From DASRPD01 sp035646535 (GTDB taxonomy: Bacteria > Actinomycetota > Acidimicrobiia > IMCC26256 > JANYLB01): a DNA stretch of 64,000 nt. The stretch covers positions 5,277 through 69,276 of the forward strand of contig DASRPD010000052.1 of the NCBI GenBank assembly GCA_035646535.1, given 5' to 3'. Made by a program: the position numbers and the translations under genes. Below are positions 1 to 7,343 of this stretch, piece by piece (positions within the stretch are counted from its first letter, which is position 1; each line of letters opens with the position of its first letter). A model generated the notes under the pieces. It was not told where the DNA came from and made no database searches. It saw only the letters and a list, made by a program, of their open reading frames with translations.

Positions 1-380
1 CCGCCCAGCGGGAAACCGTGCGGTCGACCGTCCTTGAAGAGCGTGTACTCCTGCTCGATGCCGAACAGCGGCTCCTGGCCGGCGAACTTCTCCGCGACGG
101 GACGCAACCGCGCCCGCGTGTTCGTCGGGTGCGGGGTCATGTCCGGCAGCATCACTTCGCACATGACGAGCTTGTCATCGCCGCCGCGCAGCGGGTCGGG
201 ACAGGAGAAGACGGGCTGGAGCACGCAGTCCGAGTTCTTGCCGGGGGCCTGATTCGTGCTGGACCCGTCAAAGCCCCAGATCGGCAGATCGGCACCATCG
301 GCGAGGACCTTGGTCTTCGACCGCAATCGCGCGGTCGGCTCCGTGCCGTCCATCCAGATGTACTCCGCCTTGAATGCCAC
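1..380 (-). CDS. glnII: Glutamine synthetase type II, N-terminal part (cut by window edge)
   Basis: Glutamine synthetase of the eukaryote-like GSII family, which makes glutamine from glutamate, ammonia and ATP in the cytosol. Only the first 126 residues are in the window. The start is a GTG at 380 preceded by GAGGAG at good spacing. Visible hallmarks are YIWMDGTEPTARLRSKTK near residues 7-24, WGFDGSSTNQA near 35-45 and GIEQEYTLF near 107-115, all typical of the GSII beta-grasp and early catalytic domain. It diverges from glnA2 and lies close to glnR, so it is probably under nitrogen control. The family call is firm; the C-terminal half is not visible. Confidence 0.93.
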   Translation of the reverse strand, partial: MAFKAEYIWMDGTEPTARLRSKTKVLADGADLPIWGFDGSSTNQAPGKNSDCVLQPVFSCPDPLRGGDDKLVMCEVMLPDMTPHPTNTRARLRPVAEKFAGQEPLFGIEQEYTLFKDGRPHGFPLG

Positions 381-661
381 GTCTGCTCCTCGTCCTCGTG
401 GGGGTGTTCGTTCGAAACTGACAGTGCGGCTCTCGTGATGCGAGCCCGGCTCGCATCTGCGAGCCCAGAGCGAGCGTTCCGCCGGCCGGTGTCCTCCAGA
501 GCATCTCGAAACGCGATTTCCTACCGATTGCTGCATTGTGAACGCCGTGTGTCCAGGGCTCCCCGGCCGCCGGGATCCTAGGCGCGGCTTCCTAGACTGT
601 GCCGGGAGCCCGCGCGTGCGCCCGAGCACGCTCCAAGCTCCCCGTGGATGGAGCACCTCTG
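381..661. promoter_or_regulatory. Divergent glnII/glnA2 promoter region with a palindromic repeat
   Basis: This 281-bp region separates two divergent glutamine synthetase genes and must hold both promoters. At 437-457 there is a perfect inverted repeat with 10-bp arms (GATGCGAGCC, one base, GGCTCGCATC). A second inverted repeat, CTCGCA-TC-TGCGAG, overlaps it at 450-463. The 9-mer TGCGAGCCC therefore occurs at 439-447 and again at 458-466, a 19-bp period. This looks like an operator with several half-sites. I could not match it to the known GlnR box, so the bound factor is unknown. Confidence 0.5.
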
Positions 662-1987
662 ATGCAACAACAGTTCGACTACGTCCTCCGAACGGTGGAG
701 GAGCGAGGCGTCCGGTTTGTCAGGCTGTGGTTCACCGACGTCCTCGGCTTCCTGAAGAGCTTCGCGATCACGCCGGCTGAGCTCGAAGTCGCCCTGGAAG
801 AGGGCATGAGCTTCGACGGATCGGCTATCCAGGGCTACACGCGCGTCCAGGAGTCCGACATGCTCGCGGTACCGGACCCGGCCACGTTCGAGATCGTCCC
901 CTGGCGGGGCGACGACGCGCCGGTGGCCCGAATGTTCTGCGACATCCAGAATTTCTCGGGCGCACCGTTCGAAGGCGATCCTCGCTACGTCTTGAAGCGC
1001 AACATGGACCGCGCCCGCGAGAAGGGCTTCACGTTCTACGCGAGCCCCGACATGGAGTTCTTCTACTTCCGGTCGGCGGACTCGCCGGAGCCGCTCGACC
1101 ACGCCGGCTTCTTCGACCTGAGCCACACCGACATGGCCAGCGACTTGCGCAAGCAGACGATCTTGATGCTCGAAGCGATGGGCATCCCGGTCGAGTACAG
1201 CTTCCACGAGCTCGGCCCGAGCCAGCACGAGATCGACCTCCGTTACACCGACGGACTCACGATGGCCGACAACGTGATGACGTTCCGGCTCATCGTGAAG
1301 CAGGTCGCGCAGACCCAAGGGGTGTACGCGACCTTCATGCCGAAGCCGATCCAAGGCGCGTTCGGGTCTGGGATGCACACCCACCTCTCGCTGTTCGAGG
1401 GTGACGTGAACGCGTTCCACGACCCGGACGACGAGCACGGGCTGTCCCGGGTCGGCAAACACTTCATTGCCGGTCTCCTGCGCCACGCGAGTGAGATCAC
1501 CGCGGTCACGAACCAGTGGATCAACTCCTACAAGCGCCTGATCGTCGGCTATGAGGCTCCGGCGTACGTGTGCTGGGCGCGCAACAACGAGTCGGCGCTC
1601 GTGCGCGTGCCGATCCCCAAGCGCGGCAAGGGGAGCTCCACTCGTATCGAGTTCCGCTCCCCCGACCCGGCGTGCAACCCGTACCTCGCGTTCTCGTTGA
1701 TGCTCGCGGCGGGCCTGAAGGGGGTCGAGGAGGGCTACGAGCTCCCTCCCGAGGCGACAACCAACATCTACGAGATGACCGCGGAGGAGCGCCAGGCCGA
1801 AGGCATCCAGGCGCTGCCTCAGTCACTTGCCGAAGCGGTCGAGGTCATGGAGCACTCCGAGCTCGTTGCCGAGACGCTCGGCGAGCACGTCTTCGAGTAT
1901 TTCCTTCGCAACAAGCGCGCCGAGTGGAACGAGTACACGTCATACGTGACCCCGTTCGAGCTCGATCGCTACCTCGGGGTGCTCTAG
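662..1987 (+). CDS. glnA2: Glutamine synthetase-like ligase, GlnA2 type
   Basis: A type I glutamine synthetase-fold enzyme of 441 residues, the usual GSI length. The ATG at 662 follows a GGAG about 8 bases upstream. The N-terminal motif RFVRLWFTDVLGFLKS and FDGSAI near residues 51-56 match the actinobacterial GlnA2 subfamily. Streptomyces GlnA2 has been shown to glutamylate polyamines rather than make glutamine, so the substrate here may be a polyamine. The region normally adenylylated in GSI-beta enzymes reads NIYEMTAEER and lacks the NLYDLPPEE pattern, so adenylylation control is unlikely. It is followed 7 bp later by a glnR-like regulator and diverges from glnII. Confidence 0.9.
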   Translation: MQQQFDYVLRTVEERGVRFVRLWFTDVLGFLKSFAITPAELEVALEEGMSFDGSAIQGYTRVQESDMLAVPDPATFEIVPWRGDDAPVARMFCDIQNFSGAPFEGDPRYVLKRNMDRAREKGFTFYASPDMEFFYFRSADSPEPLDHAGFFDLSHTDMASDLRKQTILMLEAMGIPVEYSFHELGPSQHEIDLRYTDGLTMADNVMTFRLIVKQVAQTQGVYATFMPKPIQGAFGSGMHTHLSLFEGDVNAFHDPDDEHGLSRVGKHFIAGLLRHASEITAVTNQWINSYKRLIVGYEAPAYVCWARNNESALVRVPIPKRGKGSSTRIEFRSPDPACNPYLAFSLMLAAGLKGVEEGYELPPEATTNIYEMTAEERQAEGIQALPQSLAEAVEVMEHSELVAETLGEHVFEYFLRNKRAEWNEYTSYVTPFELDRYLGVL

Positions 1988-1994
1988 GCCTGCC

Positions 1995-2702
1995 ATGGAC
2001 GAGCCGCTCGTCGTGTTCCCTGATCCTCCGCCCCCGCTGCTCGCACAGACGCTCGACCTGGCGGGTCACGCGTGGAAGGCCGTGGCCAACGCGGCGGTTG
2101 CAGCCCAGGACGAACCGCCCGGAGGCTGGGCCGGCGCGGTCGTGTGCGCCGAAGACGACCCTGAAGGGGCCTTCGGCATCTGTCGCAAGCTGCGCAAGCG
2201 CGACGCGTCGGCGCCGCCCACGCTGCTGCTGGTCAGCGGGGCGCAGCTCTCCGAGCTCGACCTCCGAGAAGATCTGTTCGACGACTTCTGCCTCTCGCCG
2301 TTTCACCCCAAGGAGCTCGAGGTCCGCCTCCGCCACCTCTTCTGGCGCACCGGCCGAGGCACGAGCCCCGAGATCGTGGAGTACGGGGAGCTGATCCTCA
2401 ACCTCGAGACCTACCAAGCCGCACTGGCGGCAAAGCCACTCGATCTGACCTACATGGAGTACGAGCTGCTGAAGTTCTTCGCCACGCACCCCGGCAAGGT
2501 GTTCACCCGCGCGCAGCTGCTGTCACGCGTGTGGGGATACGAGTACTACGGCGGAGCCCGCACCGTCGACGTGCACGTTCGCCGGTTGCGCGCCAAGCTC
2601 GGCGAAGAGCACGCCAACCTGATCCAGACGGTGCGGTCCGTCGGCTACCGGTTCGGCCAGAGCCGCCTCCCCGGATTCCGCGAGACCACTGCCGAGAGCT
2701 GA
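1995..2702 (+). CDS. glnR: GlnR-like orphan OmpR-family regulator
   Basis: A 235-residue protein with a degenerate receiver-like N-terminal domain (about 1-115) and an OmpR/PhoB winged helix (about 127-223). The helix carries LTYMEYELLKFFATHPGK, VFTRAQLLSRVWGYEYYGG and RTVDVHVRRLRAKLG, very close to actinobacterial GlnR, the global nitrogen regulator. The receiver lacks the usual Lys-Pro motif (it reads LSPFHPKE), consistent with GlnR being an atypical, phosphorylation-independent response regulator. No sensor kinase is adjacent. Linkage 7 bp after glnA2 and close to glnII supports a nitrogen role. The alternative is another orphan OmpR-type regulator. Confidence 0.82.
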   Translation: MDEPLVVFPDPPPPLLAQTLDLAGHAWKAVANAAVAAQDEPPGGWAGAVVCAEDDPEGAFGICRKLRKRDASAPPTLLLVSGAQLSELDLREDLFDDFCLSPFHPKELEVRLRHLFWRTGRGTSPEIVEYGELILNLETYQAALAAKPLDLTYMEYELLKFFATHPGKVFTRAQLLSRVWGYEYYGGARTVDVHVRRLRAKLGEEHANLIQTVRSVGYRFGQSRLPGFRETTAES

Positions 2703-2709
2703 GCCGACG

Positions 2710-2853
2710 CTAGGTCGGCTGACCTTCGGCGCGCTCGGCTGCGTCGTCGACGAGCGCCGTTCCGATGAGCGCGCTCCACGCCATGCCACCGATCATCACG
2801 GCGATGGGCACGGCGAGCACCAACACGATCACGATCAGCACGATTCCGACCAC
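2710..2853 (-). CDS. Small single-pass membrane protein
   Basis: A 47-codon reading frame on the minus strand starting with GTG. It begins with a strongly hydrophobic stretch (about residues 2-24, VGIVLIVIVLVLAVPIAVMI), followed by a small polar tail rich in Asp, Glu and Ala. It lies 20 bp downstream of ridA and could be its last cotranscribed gene. I see no strong ribosome binding site, and the function is unknown. The hydrophobic pattern and the stop placement make it a plausible small gene. Confidence 0.5.
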   Translation of the reverse strand: MVGIVLIVIVLVLAVPIAVMIGGMAWSALIGTALVDDAAERAEGQPT

Positions 2854-2873
2854 GGTGCCAGCCTACCGACGCG

Positions 2874-3266
2874 TCATGAGGCGGGCTTGAACGCCCAGAC
2901 CTCGATCTCGACCGCGGCACCGATCGGCAGCGCCGACACCTCGACGGTGGACCGGGCCGGACGGTGGTCACCGAAGGCGTCCGCGTACGCGGCGTTCGCT
3001 GCTGCGAAGCCCCCGAGGTCGGTCACGAAGACGGTGGTCTTGGCGACGTCGGCCATCGACGCGCCGCAGTCGGCGAGCACGGTCGCGACGTTCGCCAGCG
3101 CCTGGCGCGTTTGACCTCCGATCCCACCGGCTGCGAGTGCTCCGATGGCCGGATCGATACCGACCTGACCGGCGAGCACCAGCCAATCGCCGGCGCGCAC
3201 GGCCGGGCTGTAGGGCCCCCCGACGGGCGGTGCGTTCGGGGTCGGGACGGGCTCGGCGGTCTTCAT
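2874..3266 (-). CDS. ridA: RidA/YjgF family enamine-imine deaminase
   Basis: A 130-residue protein of the RidA (YjgF/YER057c/UK114) family, cytosolic trimers that hydrolyse reactive enamine/imine intermediates from PLP enzymes. The N-terminal PVGGPYSPAVRAGDWLVLAGQVG and the conserved PARSTVEVSALP, whose Arg binds the substrate carboxylate in the family, are present. Length is normal. Its ATG overlaps the stop codon of the upstream xanthine-dehydrogenase-like gene (ATGA), so the two are translationally coupled. That pairing suggests a shared nitrogen-compound catabolic role, but the substrate is not evident. Confidence 0.9.
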   Translation of the reverse strand: MKTAEPVPTPNAPPVGGPYSPAVRAGDWLVLAGQVGIDPAIGALAAGGIGGQTRQALANVATVLADCGASMADVAKTTVFVTDLGGFAAANAAYADAFGDHRPARSTVEVSALPIGAAVEIEVWAFKPAS

Positions 3267-4975
3267 CGTCGGAGCCTACGGGACGTGCGCGTGGCCGACG
3301 CCGGGAAGACCTCGGATCGGACGCCGTCGACGCGCGCCAGGGCGTTCCATGCCGCCGCCGCGACGGCCGCGAACGCGGCATCGGAAGCACCGGCGCGCGC
3401 CGGCCCGGCGTCGGCGATGATCGTCACGTCGATGGACGGGACGTTGCGGGCCGGGATGATGCCGAACGAGCGCATGGTGAGATCGCCGATGGCGCCAGTG
3501 TCGGCGTCGACCGCGAGCCCCTCGGTGAAGACCCAGCCGAGCGCCATGTGCGCCGCGCCGATCACGTAGGACCGCAGTACCACCTCGTCGAGCGGATCGC
3601 CGGCGGCGACCCTCACCGACACGAGCTCGATCGCGCCGCCGGCCTCGTCGATCTCGACCCGTGCGCCCGCGCACGCACCCGACGCGTGGCACGCCACCGT
3701 GTCCAGCAACACACGACCCACCTCATCGCCGAGCCCGAGCACGGCGCGGTCGAGCCCGGCCGCGTCGATCGCGCCTTCGCGCAGCACCGTCTCCTCGGCC
3801 AACCCGGCCGCGCGCCCACTCCACGACGTCGTGATCCCACCGGGCGCCGAGGCTTGAACCGTGAACCCCCCGACGCGGCGCAGCGCGCCGTACGGCCACG
3901 GAACCGGCGTCGGCGGAACATCGGCGAGCGCGGTGACGTCCAGCATGAGCTCGCCGTCGACGACCACCGCGCAACCCGCGATGGGTGGACGCTTCGGACC
4001 GAGGCGCACGACGTCCTCTCGCGAGAAGGCCGTCCGTGTCGTGCGGCCGAAACGATCGGCCAGCTCCCGCGCGGCCCGCGCGACGGCCGAATCGAGCTTG
4101 GCCCCGAAGGCGCCGCCGTTCGCCAACGGCGAAGCGGGCTCGCCCCCTGGCTCACACCACGAGGCGTCCGGTTCCAGATACCCGGGTTCGACCCAACTGG
4201 TCGCCAGCCGAACGCCGCCGTCCGGACACGGTGGGAGCGAGAGCGGAGCCCGAGGCTCAGCCGTGGTGCGACGCCCCGGCACCTTCGCCGCGAGGGCGCG
4301 CGCCTCGAGCAGGGACTCACCGAGGACCCAAGCCAAGCCCGCCGCTTCGACCGATTCGGCGTCACTGCCGGGTGGGAGCGGCACGGCCACGAGCGCGTCG
4401 CGCGGCGCGAGATCGTCAGCGAAACCGGCCGCGCCGAGTGGGACTCCCGCGGCCACGTGTTGGGTCGTACCGCCCTCCAGCTCGGCCCGCCGGGCGGCCG
4501 CATCGAGATCTCGCCCGGTGGGCCGGGACGGCGCGTCGAGGGCCTCGTAGATCGTCTGCCAACCAGTACAGCGACAGACGTGCGCGGCGAGCGAGCGATC
4601 GCGATCGACACGCGAGGTCTTCCCTTTGCTCACAGCACCCAGTGCTCGCACGAGGATTCCCGGCGTGCAGAAGCCGCACTGGGAACCCCCGGTCGCCACG
4701 AAATCCTCGGCGAGCGAACCGACCCGGCCGGCATCGATCCCCTCGAGCGTCACGACCGAGCGACCCTCGATCCGGCCCACCGGGGTGACGCAAGCGACGC
4801 GGGCGTCGCCGTCCACGAGCACGGTGCAGCAGCCGCACTGTCCCTGCGGGGCACAGCCGTCCTTCACCGACATCAGACCCAGGCGCTCGCGCAGGACCGA
4901 GAGCAAGGACTCGCCGGACATCACCTCGACGACGACCTCGCGGCCGTTGCACACGAATGCCACCCGATCGGACAC
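3263..4975 (-). CDS. Compact xanthine dehydrogenase-like iron-sulfur/molybdopterin protein
   Basis: A 570-residue single-chain protein. The start is GTG 4975, five bases after GGAGG. Residues 1-80 form a plant-type [2Fe-2S] domain with GCAPQGQCGCC (Cys41, 47, 50 and about 62). Residues 95-145 form the second [2Fe-2S] domain (QCGFC and HVCRC). The rest resembles the molybdopterin domain of xanthine/aldehyde oxidoreductases, with NGGAFGAKLDSA for the usual GGFGGK loop, but it is only about 400 residues instead of roughly 700. The C-terminal GxGE catalytic motif is not recognisable; the matching stretch reads ADAGPARAGAS. It may be a reduced or non-hydroxylating relative. It is coupled to ridA. 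Confidence 0.75.
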   Translation of the reverse strand: MSDRVAFVCNGREVVVEVMSGESLLSVLRERLGLMSVKDGCAPQGQCGCCTVLVDGDARVACVTPVGRIEGRSVVTLEGIDAGRVGSLAEDFVATGGSQCGFCTPGILVRALGAVSKGKTSRVDRDRSLAAHVCRCTGWQTIYEALDAPSRPTGRDLDAAARRAELEGGTTQHVAAGVPLGAAGFADDLAPRDALVAVPLPPGSDAESVEAAGLAWVLGESLLEARALAAKVPGRRTTAEPRAPLSLPPCPDGGVRLATSWVEPGYLEPDASWCEPGGEPASPLANGGAFGAKLDSAVARAARELADRFGRTTRTAFSREDVVRLGPKRPPIAGCAVVVDGELMLDVTALADVPPTPVPWPYGALRRVGGFTVQASAPGGITTSWSGRAAGLAEETVLREGAIDAAGLDRAVLGLGDEVGRVLLDTVACHASGACAGARVEIDEAGGAIELVSVRVAAGDPLDEVVLRSYVIGAAHMALGWVFTEGLAVDADTGAIGDLTMRSFGIIPARNVPSIDVTIIADAGPARAGASDAAFAAVAAAAWNALARVDGVRSEVFPASATRTSRRLRR

Positions 4976-5003
4976 ACCCACCTCCGACAGGCAGAATAGA
5001 AGC
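4976..5003. promoter_or_regulatory. Very short divergent intergenic region
   Basis: Only 28 bp separate the divergent starts of the xanthine-dehydrogenase-like gene and the thioredoxin-fold lipoprotein gene. On the minus strand TATTCT (4998-4993) is a fair -10 element just upstream of GGAGG. On the plus strand the ATG at 5004 has no ribosome binding site, which suggests leaderless translation. At least one -35 element must lie inside the opposing reading frame. Confidence 0.35.
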
Positions 5004-5936
5004 ATGCGCTCTCTGTCCCGACGTTCCTTCCTCGCGGTCGGCGGCGGCCTCGTGCTCGCCGCCTGTGCCAAGAGCACCGACGGGGCCGATCAGCCCTTTT
5101 CCGGGTCCGAAGGTGGGTCTGGCGGTCGGCGGGGCGCAGGAGATCGAGCCGACGGGGCCGATCAGGCTTATTCCGGGTCCGAAGAGCTCACCGCGGGTGT
5201 CGTGTCGATCGACCCGTACCAGTCAACCGAGCCGCAGCGCCTCGGCTTCGTCGTCCTCCGGAACAACGGCGACTTCGCGGCGGGCCCGGCGACCACCGTG
5301 GCACTCAAGGCTCCCGGCGAGGCGCGCTTCGCGACGCCGGTGACCGCGGACCTCCACCAGGAGGGCCTCGCCGACCGCCGCGGCGTGTACGTGATCGAGG
5401 CCGCGCTGGCTGCGGCGGGCGTCTGGTACGCCAGGCTCACCATCGAAGACAAGCGGGTCGAGGTGGCGTTCCAGGTCGCACCGACGTCGGAGGTGGTCAT
5501 CCCCGGCCAGCCCGCGCCGCGTGCGCCCTCACCTACATTCACCGAGACCCTCGGTGTGGATCCGATCTGCACCCAGGTCCCCCCGTGCCCGCTCCACACC
5601 ATCTCGCTCGCGGACGCGATCGGCAACGGCAAGCCCGTCGCGGTCATGTTCGCCACCCCGGCGCGCTGTCAAACGGAGTACTGCGGTCCCGTGCTCACCC
5701 AGCTGCTCGACGTGATGGGTCCCTACGAGGACGAGATCCAGCTCGTGCACGTCGAGATCTACCAGAACGGGACGACCGACGAGGTCGTGTCGACGATCGG
5801 CTTCGAGCCCGGTGCGTGGAGCTTGCCGGGCGAGCCGTGGCTGTTCGGGATCGACGGCGCGGGCGCCGTGGTCAGCCGCCTCGACGGCGCGTTCGGCAGC
5901 GACGAGGTGACCGGTCTGCTTGATCGGTTGCGGTGA
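5004..5936 (+). CDS. Tat-exported lipoprotein with thioredoxin-like domain
   Basis: A 310-residue protein. The N-terminus has a twin-arginine motif (SRRSFLAVGGG) followed by a lipobox (VLAAC), so it is probably exported folded and lipid-anchored. A low-complexity linker (about 25-60) contains an imperfect duplication of DGADQ(P/A)(F/Y)SGSE. A beta-rich middle domain follows, then a C-terminal thioredoxin-like fold with CQTEYCGPVLTQLLD, where the cysteines are four residues apart rather than the CxxC of true thioredoxins, and GEPWLFGIDGAG for the cis-Pro region. A role in envelope redox or metal handling is possible; the substrate is unknown. Confidence 0.75.
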   Translation: MRSLSRRSFLAVGGGLVLAACAKSTDGADQPFSGSEGGSGGRRGAGDRADGADQAYSGSEELTAGVVSIDPYQSTEPQRLGFVVLRNNGDFAAGPATTVALKAPGEARFATPVTADLHQEGLADRRGVYVIEAALAAAGVWYARLTIEDKRVEVAFQVAPTSEVVIPGQPAPRAPSPTFTETLGVDPICTQVPPCPLHTISLADAIGNGKPVAVMFATPARCQTEYCGPVLTQLLDVMGPYEDEIQLVHVEIYQNGTTDEVVSTIGFEPGAWSLPGEPWLFGIDGAGAVVSRLDGAFGSDEVTGLLDRLR

Positions 5937-5955
5937 GCGTGCCCCGGACGCGGCG

Positions 5956-5989
5956 AGGCCCGGACACCATCGGTCCGGCATCCGGGCCT
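5956..5989 (+). terminator. Hairpin downstream of the lipoprotein gene
   Basis: AGGCCCGGA at 5956-5964 pairs with TCCGGGCCT at 5981-5989 across a 16-base loop, 20 bp after the lipoprotein stop codon. There is no U-tract, as is common in high-GC actinobacteria. Confidence 0.45.
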
Positions 5990-6117
5990 CCACCGTGTAC
6001 TCATCCATGAAGGGCTTTGCAGCTCTTCCGTGAGCCGAATCGAGCGTACGGACGCGAACGCCGATCCACCTGAGCCGCCCGACCCATTCGCAGGCCGACC
6101 CCGAGCCACCCCGGTTT

Positions 6118-6152
6118 GGTCACTCGACGCTCATGATGTGCGTGGAGTGACC
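6118..6152. terminator. Bidirectional hairpin between convergent genes
   Basis: GGTCACTC (6118-6125) pairs with GAGTGACC (6145-6152), extended by ACGC/GCGT after one mismatch, with a 9-base loop. It lies 21 bp beyond the erpA stop and after the convergent lipoprotein gene, so it can end transcription from both sides. The rest of 5990-6117 shows no gene. Confidence 0.5.
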
Positions 6153-6173
6153 ACACGCGGGCAGAGCGGTAGG

Positions 6174-6521
6174 TCAGGAAAAGGACTCGCCGCAGCCGCA
6201 GGTGCGCTCCGCATTGGGGTTGTTGATCGAGAAACCTGAGTCCTGGAGGCCGTCGCGGTAGTCGAGCGTCGCGCCGCCGAGATGTTGGGCGCTCGCCGGG
6301 TCGATCACGACCGTGACGTCGCCGCGGACGGTCTTCATGTCGTCCTCGGCGATGTCGCCATCGAAGAACATCTCGTAGCTCAGACCGGAGCATCCACCGG
6401 GACGCACGGCCACCCGCAGGGCGAGCCCCGGGTCGCTCTCGGCCGCGATGAGCTCGGCGACCTTGGTGGCCGCCTGATCGGTGAGGATGAACTGCGACTT
6501 GGCGTCGGTGACGGTGAGCAT
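6174..6521 (-). CDS. erpA: Iron-sulfur cluster insertion protein (HesB/IscA/ErpA family)
   Basis: A 115-residue A-type iron-sulfur carrier that delivers assembled clusters to apo-proteins. The three conserved cysteines are present: one in GGCSGLSY and two in the C-terminal TCGCGESF. The start ATG at 6521 follows GGAGG. It lies 36 bp downstream of a cysteine-rich repressor gene on the same strand and close to mrp, so this is an Fe-S homeostasis locus. The family is certain; whether it is ErpA, IscA or SufA by role cannot be decided from the sequence. Confidence 0.92.
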   Translation of the reverse strand: MLTVTDAKSQFILTDQAATKVAELIAAESDPGLALRVAVRPGGCSGLSYEMFFDGDIAEDDMKTVRGDVTVVIDPASAQHLGGATLDYRDGLQDSGFSINNPNAERTCGCGESFS

Positions 6522-6531
6522 CGATGTCCTC

Positions 6532-6575
6532 CGGGTTATCGAGACACTTCAGGCGGGTTATCCAGACACTTCAGG
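6532..6575. repeat. 22-bp tandem duplication
   Basis: CGGGTTATCGAGACACTTCAGG at 6532-6553 is followed directly by a copy with one mismatch at 6554-6575. The second copy contains the stop codon of the SufR-like gene; the first lies in the spacer before erpA. Confidence 0.85.
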
Positions 6576-7289
6576 ATATCCGACGGAAACGGCCACGTGA
6601 CACGGTTCCGGGTCGTACAACGTCGAGAAGTCCTCCACGCTTCCCCCGCCGATCTCCTCCACAACTCCTTCGCAGAGACCACGGTGGAGATTGCACACGA
6701 GCTCGGGATACGCCTCGGCGAGCTCGCGGAACGGGCAGTGGAGAAAATCGATACGCACCGACGCTCCCTGGGCGGGCTCGTCGGGCGTCGCGTCACCGAC
6801 GGCGTCGGTGGCGACAGGCTCGAATCCGAGTCGTGAGAGCTCGGCGACCAGTGCGGGGGCACAGCTTCGCGATCGCGTACGCCGACCGGCGTCGAGGCCC
6901 CACGCGAACCCGGTGTCGGCAGCGTCGTCGGCGTCGGCCCCGATCCGCTCGGCGAGCGCGGCGAACAGGCCGGCGAGCAGCGCGTGCGCCGGGGGGTCGA
7001 ATCCGAGGCCGGGTGCACCGGGCGCGAGCGAATAGCGATGTTGTGGTCGGCCGACGGTGCCCCGGTGGACCGTCTCGGATTCGACCACGCCGGCGTCTCG
7101 GAGACGATCGAGGTGCAGACGCACGGTGTTCGGGTGCAAACCGATCGCGTCCGCGAGATCCTGGGCCGACAGCGGTGCCGTCGATGAGGCCAGCTCGCGG
7201 TACATCGCGTAGCGAGTTTCGTCGCCCAGCGCCTTGAGCATCTCGAGGTCGAGTTCCACGATCCGCGACCGTACGCGAGTTTGTGGCAT
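6558..7289 (-). CDS. SufR-like ArsR/DeoR-type repressor with cysteine cluster
   Basis: A 243-residue regulator. An N-terminal winged helix (about 12-80) reads LKALGDETRYAMYRELA and LSAQDLADAIGLHPNTVRLHLDRL. The C-terminal domain contains four cysteines, in FLHC, ELVC, GLC and EPC, spaced 13, 6 and 23 residues apart. This resembles SufR and related regulators that bind an Fe-S cluster and control cluster-assembly genes, although the spacing differs from textbook SufR. The start ATG at 7289 is chosen because the frame upstream is antisense to mrp. It is divergent from mrp across a perfect palindrome and upstream of erpA, which fits an Fe-S sensor. Confidence 0.75.
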   Translation of the reverse strand: MPQTRVRSRIVELDLEMLKALGDETRYAMYRELASSTAPLSAQDLADAIGLHPNTVRLHLDRLRDAGVVESETVHRGTVGRPQHRYSLAPGAPGLGFDPPAHALLAGLFAALAERIGADADDAADTGFAWGLDAGRRTRSRSCAPALVAELSRLGFEPVATDAVGDATPDEPAQGASVRIDFLHCPFRELAEAYPELVCNLHRGLCEGVVEEIGGGSVEDFSTLYDPEPCHVAVSVGYPEVSG

Positions 7290-7295
7290 ATTTTC

Positions 7296-7311
7296 AACAC
7301 GTCCACGTGTT
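7296..7311. promoter_or_regulatory. Palindromic operator between the SufR-like gene and mrp
   Basis: AACACGT-CC-ACGTGTT is a perfect inverted repeat placed 7 bp upstream of the repressor start codon and immediately before TATTAT (7313-7318), a likely -10 for mrp. The position is ideal for repression in both directions. The surrounding stretch is clearly more AT-rich than the genes on either side. Confidence 0.6.
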
Positions 7312-7343
7312 TTATTATGAAAGGACACCGGTTTTCTTCTGTG

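Noticed and set aside
3137..4999. 620-codon open frame on the plus strand
   Set aside because: It is antisense to the xanthine-dehydrogenase-like gene and is an Arg/Pro/Gly-rich shadow without any domain; the minus strand carries the cysteine motifs.
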